From Liolophura sinensis (Eukaryota > Mollusca > Polyplacophora > Chitonida > Chitonidae): a stretch of DNA of 64,000 nt. The stretch is from positions 10,217,504 through 10,281,503 of the forward strand of contig NC_088298.1 in assembly GCF_032854445.1 (NCBI RefSeq), read 5' to 3'. The notes beneath the pieces were generated by a model. That model did no database searches. It was given only the letters and a program-made list of their open reading frames with translations, and was not told the DNA's origin. The position numbers and the translations under genes were made by a program. Positions 48,080 to 58,845 of the stretch are shown here, in pieces (positions within the stretch are counted from its first letter, which is position 1; each line of letters starts with the position of its first letter).

Positions 48080-49004
48080 CATAAAATAAGATGTGAACCG
48101 CTAATGTTTCCGCCTTACATATCATATTCTGTCGTCAAAAGCATTACCATACTGATGTTTTCTGTTCTGCCGACGTTATTCTACATACATATCTGCGCTA
48201 ACAGGATTAATTAAGCTTTTAAGCCGGAAAGTAAATACCTTTTTGTCACAACTTGGCAACACAGATGGCGCCACTGGTCCCAGCATTTACCGGAACGATC
48301 TTCAAAAGGCTAAAAATAGACGCCATCGTGGCCGTAGATATTCAGCGATATGCGGCCTGTCGTCAGTTTATCTTGAGGTTATGTTTGAGCTGTGTATGAA
48401 AATTCTTTGAAGAGATAACACAGTAACTCTGCGACACAAATCGTCATATCGATACATGGGCAAGGCGTACAACACTGCTGAAGGAGTGCCTAGCAGTGCC
48501 GCATTTGCAGCTGCTCGTCTCACAAACCCTACACTAACTTGTGCAGCTACTGACCACAGCAAGCACACTCAGTAACAGATACATGTGCTAACCTTATTCA
48601 TGGAGCATATCGCATACAACTGTTAACCTCAGATTCTACAGTCTCATTTGCAGCTATTTATCTCACAAACCCTACACTAACTTGTGGAGGTGCTGACCTC
48701 AGCAAGCACACTCAGTAACAGATACAGGTGTTAACATTACAAATCCTGCAATTCAACACATATCACTGACCTAAAGTCACAGACTGTTAACATGTATAAC
48801 ATGCATATGTCGAAATGTCAACCAATATATATGGCACATATACCTGTAGATCTCGTGAATTCTGAAATGGAACATTTAAAAAATGATTGTATATTTAACA
48901 TGTTTTCAAAACTATAGGCATATAGGATATAGGATAGAGGTTACAAGGGTGTCACACTTGAACAACAGGCACTTTATCAATAGACCATTCTGGCACAACA
49001 CGCA

Positions 49005-49233
49005 TCACAAAAATCTCTCCCAAGCTGCATTTTCAAATTTTGTCATGTTGTGTTTAAGTTTGGACTTGATCTGGGCTTCAGTTCTGCCTTCCAGCAGATT
49101 TGGATATTTTCTTTGAACACTTCTAATTTGCTTAAAACTAGGATAACTTCTTTTTTGAAGGTTAAAGTGAAACTTTTTCAGTAGTGCTACAGCTTCCTCC
49201 TCAATGGCTTGTTTCGTTCGACCAGTTTTTCTA
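49005..49233 (-). pseudogene. SANT/Myb-like terminal exon in R copy 3, best preserved
   Basis: The acceptor gtgcttatag is followed by an open frame of about 75 codons: RKTGRTKQAIEEEAVALLKK, FHFNLQKRSYPSFKQIRSVQ, RKYPNLLEGRTEAQIKSKLK, HNMTKFENAAWERFL, then stop. Compared with copies 1 and 2 it lacks a T-run expansion and a short insertion, so it is probably closest to the original. It looks like the last exon of a gene carried by R; the upstream exons could not be found. Confidence 0.5.
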
Positions 49234-50562
49234 CTATAAGCACAAAAGTTAGTAAAAACAAACAAACAAACGTGTTAATGAGGTGGTGGAGTGGTGTTTA
49301 GTGGTAGTCCTACCTCTTTATACTTAATTTTTAGATGCCCTTCCTAATTAATACTATTTCCCTTTTCTGTAATAAATGTGAATATGCACAAAGACTAAGT
49401 AACCCACAGATAAGGAGTTCTAAGCAACATGTAACAGCTGGCTATGTTGGGGTTCTGCAAAAGAACATCTGACTCACACACTGTGCTACAGAATCAGCCA
49501 AAGGTAGACACCAAATTTGATGTTATCCTTAACCAAAGCAGTTTGCATATTTCTTTTAACTGTGTAAAGAAGGTCTTGGTGATAAAAAAAAAGCACTTCA
49601 CAATTAAGCTTGGCTGTGTCAGAGGGCTAGATTGCTTATGGGTACGGTATTTACTAACTTCCTAGGGTTTCACTGCCTTTCATTTAGTGGTATGTTCAAT
49701 AATGCGCCAGTGCGTTGTTTAACTTATATATCCAGTGTAATATAGCATAACTATAAAGTTATATTCCAGTAGCATACATAGAGATTGTCATCACACTGTG
49801 CTGATATGAATCGTCTTATCTGGTAGAGTTCTCTGCGGTTGCGTCGCCGTATCGACCGAGCCCATGTTGCATGTCACCAGCAGTAGAATGTGCAATAAAC
49901 TCTGAGGTAAAGTAACGTGAAACAACCTGACCATTGTCCTATATTCGTATGCACATGTCCATCTGTTTATTCTGTGTTTTCACATTGCCACTTTCACAGA
50001 ACAGCAGAACAAATCCATTTGTTTGACTTTTTGGCACGTTTTAATAGAAGATTCCTGAAGTACAGAGCAATGCCAAACGAACAGACATATGCCTCTTTTT
50101 TTTTCCTCCCCACATTGGAAGTTTCTCGCGATTTAACTGTCAGGAAACAGCTTATCTTAAGGAAAGGAAGGTGGAATTAACATAAAATTAATTCTTTATG
50201 TATTTGAATTGTGTTGTGCTATATTTTAGTTATGATATTTTTTACCAGGTATGCTTGGGGTTTAATACTGTCCTTTACATTATTTCTGTCATGACACACC
50301 TAAAGACCAGTGCCTTTACCGATGCGGTCAGGACCCTTACCCATGTTATAGGAAGTATTATATTACTGTATTAAATAGAAGCACCATATTTTCGTTTACA
50401 TCAGTGGTAGGGGTGACCCTGTCCTATACACATTGCATTTAAAAGCGGGTCCTTATCCAATTAAATATACTTATTGGGCATTAAAACAGGCTATGTTTAG
50501 TTGATCTTGATTTTAACTTAAGTTTTAATTAAAATTGCCATAAGCAAAAATAGCCAATGATT

Positions 50563-51231
50563 GTAATTTATAGGCCTCAAATGAAATAGTACCGAACAAA
50601 ATAGTAGCATTAAGCTGCATAAATACAGACCTACCTGAACCCGTTGACGAATTATAGGACCAGTGATATTGTATTAATTTCAAGCACCAAAGAATTTCGG
50701 CTTCATGATTTTGTGAAGAAGAAAAATATCCGCTCAAACTCCTACTCGTTGTCGCTTGTGGAGTTAAACTTCAGGCAACCGCGTACATCTCCTGGCTGGT
50801 ATTTCTCAGGGCTGACGAGAGAGATTAATCATTTGTTGCCCTTTCCGCATTACTGCAGGCTGTAGCCACAGGGAAAAAAGTTATGTATTTGTGTTGTCTC
50901 TGTTTTATCCCTTGTTCTCCTTTCCATTTGACGTTGATGTTTTGAAGACTTAATATGGCTTTTCAGGGCACCTTCTCCAATGGTTGAGAGCTCTATTTGC
51001 GTCTAGCATATGGTGCATTTAGCTAGAACGGTTCTATCCGTCACACCAGCCAACCAGTCCTTTATACCGTACATAATACCGTACATCATCCAACCGGCGA
51101 TCACTAAAACGGACACTTTTTGGACATGACAGCGCCACTTGTTTGTTTGACCTGTTTACGCTTCAATAACTGGACAAAAGAGACCACGCGCACGCTAGAT
51201 ATTTGTAACTGCCAGTTTTGTATATAGTTTT
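50563..51231. other. Unassigned stretch
   Basis: Single-copy sequence in this window between R copy 3 and the nuclease exon. I see no supported gene. A short plus-strand frame near 50644-50865 has no recognisable motif. Confidence 0.4.
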
Positions 51232-51908
51232 TCAGTGCTGCTGTCGCTTATGAAAGAAATTAATAAATACAGAAATTGAGCAAAACCTGACATCTGGCTG
51301 TTTATTATATTTCATGAGGGCAAACCTGCTCAGTTTTAAATGCAGCATGCACTTTGCATAATGCCCATGGCCGGGACAGCGCCCTACGCTCCAGCAGCGC
51401 TGCCTGTTATTGTTAATACCATGCGGTTTCAGGTTTATGTGGTCGACATTTACACAGCGTGTGTTGTGGCACATGTGTGAGCATTCAAGCTTGGGATCTA
51501 AATGTAACACCCCCCTGCATGGTCTAGTTCATATATACATATTAAAATTTCAAAAGCTTTGTGGTTTTCAAGTTTTAAAGAGCTTTGATTGTTTTACCTA
51601 GTTTTAAACATGTCTGTCATTTTTCATTTGTTTTGTATGTTCATACTTCAGTCTTGAAAACCATATACTGATTCCTGGTTTTAAACATGTTCTCGCCACG
51701 ATATGGCTGAAATATTGCCGATGTGGCGTAAAGCCATAATCATTCATTCATTCATTCACCCCCTGCATGGCCATATAAACAAGTCTACTGATATGTTTCT
51801 TCTTCCATCCATGTGTGACGGAGTCTTTGTAGGAGGCGAGGCCATATCGGCCATCCCTCGTCAATGGTCCAGTCCACAGCCGACAGGCTCCGTTTTCACT
51901 ATTAACAC
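51232..51908 (-). pseudogene. His-Me-finger homing-endonuclease-like exon, split by a LINE stub
   Basis: On the minus strand the exon starts after gaaagtttcag at 51908. It reads NSENGACRLWTGPLTRDGRY, GLASYKDSVTHGW, then RLVYMAMQG. After the LINE insertion it goes on with HLDPKLECSHMCHNTRCVNV, DHINLKPHGINNNRQRC and PGHGHYAKCM. The Cys/His cluster and the CSH...N.RCVN.DHI pattern match the zinc-binding His-Me nuclease fold of I-PpoI-like homing endonucleases, known from many invertebrate repeat proteins. The stop is at 51232. The insertion at 51523-51758, and a one-base difference in the G-run at the join, prevent a continuous product. Confidence 0.75.
51511..51770 (+). mobile_element. 5'-truncated LINE stub with 12-base target duplication
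   Basis: Bases 51523-51758 match the 3' end of the LINE at 58.5-58.74 kb: gttctcgccacgatatggct, then attgccgatgtggcg and a CATT tail. The stub is flanked by ccccctgcatgg at 51511-51522 and 51759-51770, the duplicated target. It carries no coding sequence. Confidence 0.88.
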
Positions 51909-52500
51909 CTGAAACTTTCAATTTTTATGGCAATGTCTGCTCCGAATGTCTCCATTTTCAAGCGTAGGAATACTAGAACGTTGCATGTTGTTCATTTCAG
52001 AATGCCTATACACGTTCCCCAACACTGAACAGTATTTACCAATTTTTCATCAAACTTGATATTTTGAGAAAATAAATAGCCCCAAGAAGCTATAAACTTG
52101 CTCAATCACTGCAAAACACATGCCAGACACACCCACCAAAAATTGTCAGGCGGCTGCAAAATCTGAGCTCATAGTGACACTTGACATATTTGGTGACTTT
52201 TTCTGTACAGGCCACAGACCCCCATTAATTTTCCATAAGGGACATTATGACCATCTAGCACTGTAGCTCAGTCCCAGACATTCCCTGGAGGTCGGATGGG
52301 CCCGGTCCGATCAATCGGCTGGTCACGTCAAGTCCTACAGATGATCTCGTTTGTCATCTTTTCACTTACTGTGATGTGATGTGAAGTTGGTATTTCCCCA
52401 AATGCTCTTCTTCGGGATCAATGTAGAAGGCGGTGGCTAATGGGTCAATCGAGTAGATTGTATTTAACCATGTCGGTATAACTCAAGCTGTTCGATTATA
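51909..52500. other. Unassigned stretch between nuclease exon and LINE
   Basis: No supported gene. It could hold an intron and upstream exons of the minus-strand nuclease gene, or the 5' end of the LINE. I could not place the LINE start. Confidence 0.35.
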
Positions 52501-52920
52501 CCTTGCGTGGATTCCCTGTTTCTATTCTCTGCTGGTCATCCGCAGAGGTAGATTCGCCCTTGCTGGCACTCCGTGGGGGGCGGGGGACACGTGAAGTGAA
52601 TTCTTACTATATCGATTATGTCTTACCCAATTGCTCCAATAAACACCGCAAAAAAACCCGTAAAAATGAGGAATTTCTTGAAATAGGCAATGGAGCGGAC
52701 AGTTGGCCGGCTTTAATTGTTTTATCAATGAAAAACGACCAACGTCCAGCGTCTAAACTAGATCCATTTGTTTTGAAAAAAAAACAATAGAAGGTTTAGC
52801 TGGTAAAGTTAAAAACGTTAAAAAATTAAGATCTGGCGATATCCTTATTGAATGTTTTCGGAAACAGCAGGCGTTCAATTTATTATCATTGAATTCCGTT
52901 TAGGACGTGCCTGTTTTTGC

Positions 52921-53775
52921 GGTGTAGTCTCATTTCGCCTACTTCTTTTGTTTAAAATTAGAAATTGGAGGTAGTCGAAATGATAATCCCAAGGTGTGAA
53001 GATAACCATTTAATGGGGTTAAAACTCCAGGTGTAGAAGTTTGTGCCCATTCGCCTTCCAACTTAACATCTGACCGTGACTCGGGAACTGATGGAATCAT
53101 TTTCCTCCTTTGACGATACAGCGCAGACTGTGCAGAGTAGTATGTCGGGAGCAGGAGAGCGTCTTCCGGTGATTCATTGTGCAACTTTGCCATTTCGTCG
53201 TTATAGATCGTTGGCATTGGCGTAAGTTCTTCTCTGGCTCTTTTAAGGATAGTTTTCTTCACGTCTTGAACTTTTCAGCTGAAAGAACTCGCCGTGTGTT
53301 CGTGGGGTTTCTCTCCAACGTGAGAGAGTATACGATTTTTTGTCGAAACCGTAGCTTTGCAATTCGCAACTTTACATTTCCATGATTCCCAATCGGATTT
53401 TTTTCTGTTCAGTCGGTATTCGTAATTATTCCACACAAGAGTTACCCCACATCTCGTAGTTGGTATGAATCTAGTTGTGCTTGCACTGCTGCCATGATGT
53501 TACTTAATGATTGTCTCGACGTCTGCGATCGTATTTATTGTGATAAATGAGTAAAGTTCTGCCAGTGTCACTCTGATGCAAACGGTATTCACCATCAAGA
53601 CTTCAGTGAGCATTGCGCTTCTACTAAGTTCACTCAGCCGATGAGTGAGAGACGCTCAGTAGGAGCCCATTAGGGGGCGTGTCCCCAACCATCTACAGGA
53701 TGCCTGTCCGAAAAATCTGAAGTAGGCGAAATGAAACTCATAAAGGTGTGAAAGTAGGCGAAATGAGACTAAACC
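52921..53775 (-). mobile_element. MULE (Mutator-like) element, internally deleted, with 9-base target duplication
   Basis: Ends are ggtgtagtctcatttcgcc at 52921 and ggcgaaatgagactaaacc ending at 53775, inverted repeats with one mismatch. The nine bases tgtttttgc lie directly outside both ends (52912-52920 and 53776-53784), the size expected of Mutator. Internal copies of gtaggcgaaatga occur near both ends. The element is 855 bp and holds only the N-terminal part of a FLYWCH/MULE protein. It interrupts LINE ORF1. Confidence 0.9.
52939..53440 (-). pseudogene. FLYWCH finger and N-terminal part of a MULE transposase
   Basis: The minus-strand frame reads NNYEYRLNRKKSDWESW, KCKVANCKATVSTKN and GEKPHEHT, a FLYWCH zinc finger with C..C and HxH ligands. 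A TGA at 53277-53275 interrupts. In the same frame KKTILKRAREELTPMPTIYN, YSAQSALYRQRRKMIPSVPE and DVKLEGEW follow, typical of the linker before a MULE domain. The DDE domain is missing, lost with the internal deletion. Confidence 0.75.
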
Positions 53776-54794
53776 TGTTTTTGCATCGCCACATAAATCC
53801 CTAAATAGCTGCAAGGGCATCATACGTGACAGGGATAGGGATCTGATTGACCTGTCTGAAGAACAAATTTGTGCTGAATTAAAGTCTAAGCGTGTTACCA
53901 ATGTTAAACGTTTCGTTACGAAAAAAATCTGGTAACACCATTAAACTCAACACTTACTTATTAACATTCAACAACACATCACTTCCGTCATCCATTTACA
54001 TTGGTCCGTACAGGGTTCGTGTTGACCTGTACATTTCCAACCCGACAAGGTGTTTTACGTGCCAAAATTCGGTCACGGCAAAGGCCAATGTATAAATAAA
54101 TTGATGTGTTATTTGTTTTCGATGCGGGAAGGACGGTTATGAAGGTTTTGACTGCAGTGACACATTTAAATGTTATAATTGCAGTGGAGATCATATGGCC
54201 TCCTCTAAAGACTGTCCATTATTCCTAAAAGAAAAACAGATAGTTACTTTATCAGTTAAAAATAACATCCCGTACCAGGAAGCACGTAAATTAGTGTGGC
54301 AATACATCACAGGCTTTGTTTTCAAATATGGTCAAGCGAGTTACAACATCTGTTGCTACTCAGACATCACTCACTTGGCCAATTGGAAACGATCAGCCCA
54401 AAACCATATCCGCCCAATCTTCTGTTAAACCTGCAGCCCAGCCTAAATATAGCTCTTGTTCTACACAAACTATATCAACAAATTCCGAAAGTCCCAAAAA
54501 TATAAAACCACAACTTAAAACAGCTGAACCTAATAAATTTCTAGACAAAAAGCCAAGCAAAGGAACGAATAACAACAATAATAAACCTAGTGGTCCTGTG
54601 GAACGTTCTCCCAAGGCCATCAGGGACCCTATCCAAACTTTTGATCAGTTTGGATCGTTGGAGGATGTCGATCTTTCAACATCAGACGCGGAGGTGATGG
54701 ATACGTCACTCGCGCCAGGGAGATCTTCCAGCCGATCTCCAAGGAAGGGTCGACCTCGGCCCAAACATAAATCTCCTATACGCCTACCTCCATA

Positions 54795-57700
54795 ATGTTT
54801 TCCTTAGATAAAATTATACAGTGGAATTGTCGAGGTCTTAAGGCAAATTTTATTGAAATAACACAGCTAGTTTAATCTTTCAATCCAGTCGCCCTGTGTC
54901 TTTAGGAAACTCACCTGAAGACATCTGACAAAGATGAAATAACTCTTAAAAATTATTCCCTTTATAGCACATATTGTATTGAAGAAGAGCGAGCTGCAGG
55001 CGGCTCCTCGATCTTCATAAATAACAATATTATCCACAGCCCTGTAGCTCTGGATACAGAGCTTCAAGCTGTGGCCGTTCGTGTTTCATTATATCAAACA
55101 GTCACATTATGTTCGGTGTATATACCTCCGAACACCTCTTTGTCAGCTTTTCAGTTACACAATTTAAAAGAACAGTTACCTAAACCGTTTATAATACTGG
55201 GAGATTTTAATTCCCATAACCCCCTATGGGGCAGTAACAACATAAATAATAAGGGCAAGATAGTCGAAGACTTGTTATCGAATGGTGAACTGTGTTATTT
55301 CAATGATGGTTCCAATACCTATTTACATCCGGGTAACGGCACTTATTCTGCTATCGATCTCACTATCACGGATCCATCACTTCTCCTTGATTTTTCTTGG
55401 AAGGTGCATGACGATCTTTGTGGTAGTGACCATTTTCCTATTATTCTAGAGCATATAACTTCTAATTCTTTAGAACGTGTAGCTAGGTGGAAATTCGATA
55501 AAGTAGATTGGATCGCATTTGAGATGTTCTGTGAGGCCGATATTACCCCAGAGACTCTCAATGCAGCAGATGATCCAATATTAAAATTTAACGAGCTTGT
55601 TTTACGAGCTGCCGATAGAACTATCCCTAAAACCTCGACAAATCCCAAATCCAAAAGTAAACCCTGGTATGATCAGGACTGTCGTAAAGCCATTAAGGAC
55701 CGCAGAAAGGCCGAGCGAAAATTTAATATTTGTCCTACTGATAATAACTTAAAGCAGGTTCGTATTTTTAGAGCTAAGGCTCGCCGATTACTCAAGTCCA
55801 AGAGACGATATTGTTGGCGGAACTTTGTTTCAGGCATTACGTCAAAAACACCCATGCGTAAGGTCTGGAACATGGTTCAGAAACTTAAGGGCAAAAATAA
55901 TAAAGCAAAAGTTCAGCATTTAAAAGATGGAGATAATATATTAACATCTCCATCTGATATAGCCAATAAATTAGCTGAAACAATTTCCAACAAATCTTCT
56001 TCTAAGAACTATACTAAAAAATTCCAACATATTAAAAACCAGAAGGAGAAAACTAAATTACCCTTTTCTTCTAAAAATTTAGAAGATTATAATTGTCCAT
56101 TTTATATCGAGGAACTTAGAACTGCATTAAAAAAGGCCCACGATACTGCTTGTGGTCCTGATAATGTATATTATAAGTTTCTGAACCATTTACCACCTGA
56201 GCCACTGGAGACTCTCTTGGATTTGATTAATGATATTTGGATAACTGGTAATTTTCCACCATCATGGAGGGAGGCTTGTATTATCCCGGTTCCCAAACCG
56301 GGTAAGGATCATACTGATCCAAATAATTACCGTCCCATACCTCTTACTAGCTGTGTCTGTAAGACTATGGAACGGATGATTAATGATAGACTTGTTTGGT
56401 TTCTTGAAACCAACAAGCTTTTATCTAACATTCAATGTGGTTTTCGTCAAGGTCGATCTACTTTAGATCACCTTGTTCGATTTGAAACTTTTATTCGTGA
56501 TGGTTTTGTTAATAATGAACATGTGGTGTCGATATTTTTTGACCTTGAAAAGGCCTACGACACCACATGGAAATATGGTATTTTAAAAGACCTCACGGAT
56601 ATGGGGCTTAAAGGCCGATTACCTATATTTATATCACAATTTTTATCCGATCGTCAGTTTAAGGTACGGGTTGGGTCCACTTTTTCTGACTCTTATGAGC
56701 AGGAAATGGGTGTACCCCAGGGCAGCATTCTATCACCAACTCTGTTCAGCATAAAAATAAATAGCCTAGCAAAAACATTAACATCTGGCACAGAGGGTTC
56801 TTTATACGTGGATGATTTCCTTATATGCTACCGAGCTAAGAATATGAATAATATTGAACATCAGTTGCAGCTTTGTCTCAACAAAATCGAGAAATGGGCA
56901 ACTGAAAACGGTTTTAGATTTTCAACGTCTAAAACCGTCGGTATGCATTGTTGTAATAAACGGAAACTTCATCTTGACCCTGAGCTTAATTTTTGTGGTG
57001 AACAGGTTAAAATTGTTGGAGAAACAAAATTTTTAGGTATAATATTTGATAGTAAACTATATTTTATACCTCGTATTAAAATGCTTAAAGCTAAATGTAC
57101 AAAGGCTCTCGATATAATTAAGGTCGTGTCTAGCACCGATTGGGATGCTGACCGATCAGTTTTACTTAATTTATATCGTTCTCTGGTGAGGTCTAAATTG
57201 GACTATGGATCCATAATTTACGGTTCCGCTAGGAAGTCGTATATTAAAATGTTGGATCCTGTTCATCACCAAGGTTTGAGGCTCAGCCTTGGTGCTTTTA
57301 GAACTTCACCAGTAGAAAGTTAATACGTGGAGGCAAATGAGCCTTCTTTATATAACCGACATATAAAACTGAGCCTTCAATATGCTACAAAGCTTAAAGC
57401 ACATCCAACAAACCCTGCCTACGACTGTGTTTTCAATCCATTGTATGTAGACAAATATACTAAATGTCCTAACAAGATCCCTTCGTTCGGTCTTCGTATA
57501 CGGGACCATATTGTGGGAGCTAACATCCAGCTGGAGGATATAGCTCCGGTGTCTTTTCCGGAGTCTCCTCCATGGCTTCTCCCACAACCTAAACTAATAT
57601 TTGATCTACGTAAATATAATAAATCGAATATAAATCCTCTTATAATTCAGCAAGGTTTTGCTGAAATTAAAGCTAATTATATGGATTATAAATTTATATA

Positions 57701-58490
57701 TACTGACGGGTCGAAGGATGGGGACAGGGTTGCGACTGCGGCTGTCATGGAGCAGCGAGTCTTTTCCTCTCGTCTTCCATCCTCTTCTTCAATATTCTCT
57801 GCCGAGGCCAGAGCTATACTCCTGGCCTTATCATATGTTTCTTCTGGGTGTGCCCAGAGGGCAATGATATGCACTGACTCGTTGTCTTGCTTATGGGCAA
57901 TACAGAAAAATAAAGTTAAAAATCCCTTGATCCTTCAAATTTTAGCTATACACAGGAAATTAATTAGAAGAGGTAAAGATATTATATTTTGCTAGATACC
58001 AAGTCATATTGGTATCCATGGAAACACAGTCGCAGACAGGGAGGCGAAAGCTGCCCTAAATAAACCTATATCTAAGATAAAAATCCCTTATACTGACATG
58101 AAGTCCAATATTCTTAAATATAATCGTGGCCTTTGGCAGGGTGAATGGAACTTGCAGGTCCATAATAAACTGCATGCCATTCATCCGGTCATTGGCTATA
58201 ATTCATATACATTTGATATGTCGCGTAGAGACCAAGTCGTTTTAACCAGATGCCGTATTGGACATTCTCATCTGACACACAATTTCATCTTGGATGAGAG
58301 CAGTGCTCCCGAGTGTGTTGGATGTGATGCTCAATTTGGCATCAAACATATTCTGGTTGACTGTGTAGACTTTGCCCATGTTCGGCAGAGATTCTACACG
58401 GTCAACTCTATATATGATTTATTTGACAGCATCGCTGGCGATGTTGTCATAAATTATTTGAAGGCCATTGGTCTATATCATAAAATATAA
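54795..58490 (+). pseudogene. LINE ORF2: endonuclease, reverse transcriptase, RNase H; four nonsense codons, no frameshift
   Basis: The frame is the same from ATG 54795 to TAA 58488-58490 (1,232 codons). AP endonuclease motifs are IQWNCRGL, ETHL, GDFNSHNPLWGS and GSDHFPI. Reverse transcriptase motifs are NNYRPIPLTSCVCKTMERM, GFRQGRSTLDHL, FFDLEKAYDT, GVPQGSILSPTLF and the catalytic LYVDDF. RNase H has YTDGSKDGD, EARAILLAL and CTDSLSCLWAIQ, then IPSHIGIHGN. A C-terminal cysteine motif (CVGCDAQFGIKHILVDC) follows. In-frame stops are at 54873 (TAA), 54903 (TAG, where the family has Gln), 57321 (TAA) and 57993 (TAG, where the family has Trp). The absence of indels suggests a young but dead copy. 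Confidence 0.88.
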
Positions 58491-58740
58491 ATTTTAATTG
58501 TCAAATATCTATAGATAAACAGTTATATATATTTATACATGTACTATAACCCTGGTTTTCGAGTTTTAAATCTTATTTTTCTTTTATTCTATTTTAATCA
58601 CGTCTGCACTTTTTGTTTTACTTTTGGTGTTCATATTATCAGATCGAAAACCTTAACCGTCTCTTGCTTTCACCTTGTTCTCGCCACGATATGGCTGAAA
58701 TATTGCCGATGTGGCGTTAAGCCATAATCATTCATTCATT

Positions 58741-58845
58741 ATATCGAAAACCTTAACCGTCTCTTGCTTTCACCTTGTTCTCGCCACGGTATAGCTGAAA
58801 TATTGCCGATGTGGCGTTAAGCCATAATCATTCATTTATTCATCC
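58741..58845 (+). repeat. Second copy of the LINE tail
   Basis: From atcgaaaaccttaaccgtct to ccataatcattcatttattc it repeats 58642-58740 with a few changes (cacggtatagc for cacgatatggc). It lies directly behind the first tail in the same orientation. Such doubling can come from a jump during target-primed reverse transcription or a second insertion. Confidence 0.85.

Larger units (their letters stand above)
45615..50562. repeat. Composite repeat R, copy 3, uninterrupted
   Basis: This is the only copy here without a large insertion, about 4.95 kb. It is colinear with 24454-26250 plus 35972-39200. Relative to copy 2 it lacks about 170 bases near 47200 and gains one 20-base unit near 46950. Its right side stops at 50562 (aatagccaatgattg), about 190 bases earlier than copies 1 and 2. 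Confidence 0.9.
52590..54795 (+). pseudogene. LINE ORF1 (gag-like), interrupted and frameshifted
   Basis: The first part reads NGADSWPALIVLSMKNDQRP, KLDPFVLKKK, then LRSGDILIECFRKQQAFNLL. This resembles the RNA-binding N-terminal half of I/Nimb ORF1 proteins. After the MULE it goes on with SPHKSLNSCKGIIRDRDRDL, EEQICAELKS, TYLLTFNNTSLPSSIYIGPY and RVRVDLYISNPTRC. Zinc knuckles follow (FKCYNCSGDHMASSKDC), then a Ser/Pro-rich tail ending at 54795. Frames change near 52790, 53930 and between 54060 and 54330, so it cannot be translated as one protein. Its stop overlaps the ORF2 start as TAATG. Confidence 0.7.
52501..58740 (+). mobile_element. I-clade (Nimb-like) LINE with two ORFs, nearly full length
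   Basis: The order is ORF1 (gag-like with zinc knuckles), ORF2 (endonuclease, reverse transcriptase, RNase H), a 3' untranslated region and a CATT tail at 58727-58740. The RNase H domain after the reverse transcriptase places it with the I superfamily; ORF1 style suggests Nimb. The 5' limit is uncertain. It carries an inserted MULE at 52921-53775. A shorter copy of its tail follows at 58741-58845. Confidence 0.8.

Noticed and set aside
50644-50865. Short plus-strand frame after R copy 3
   Set aside because: No motif and no splice partners found.
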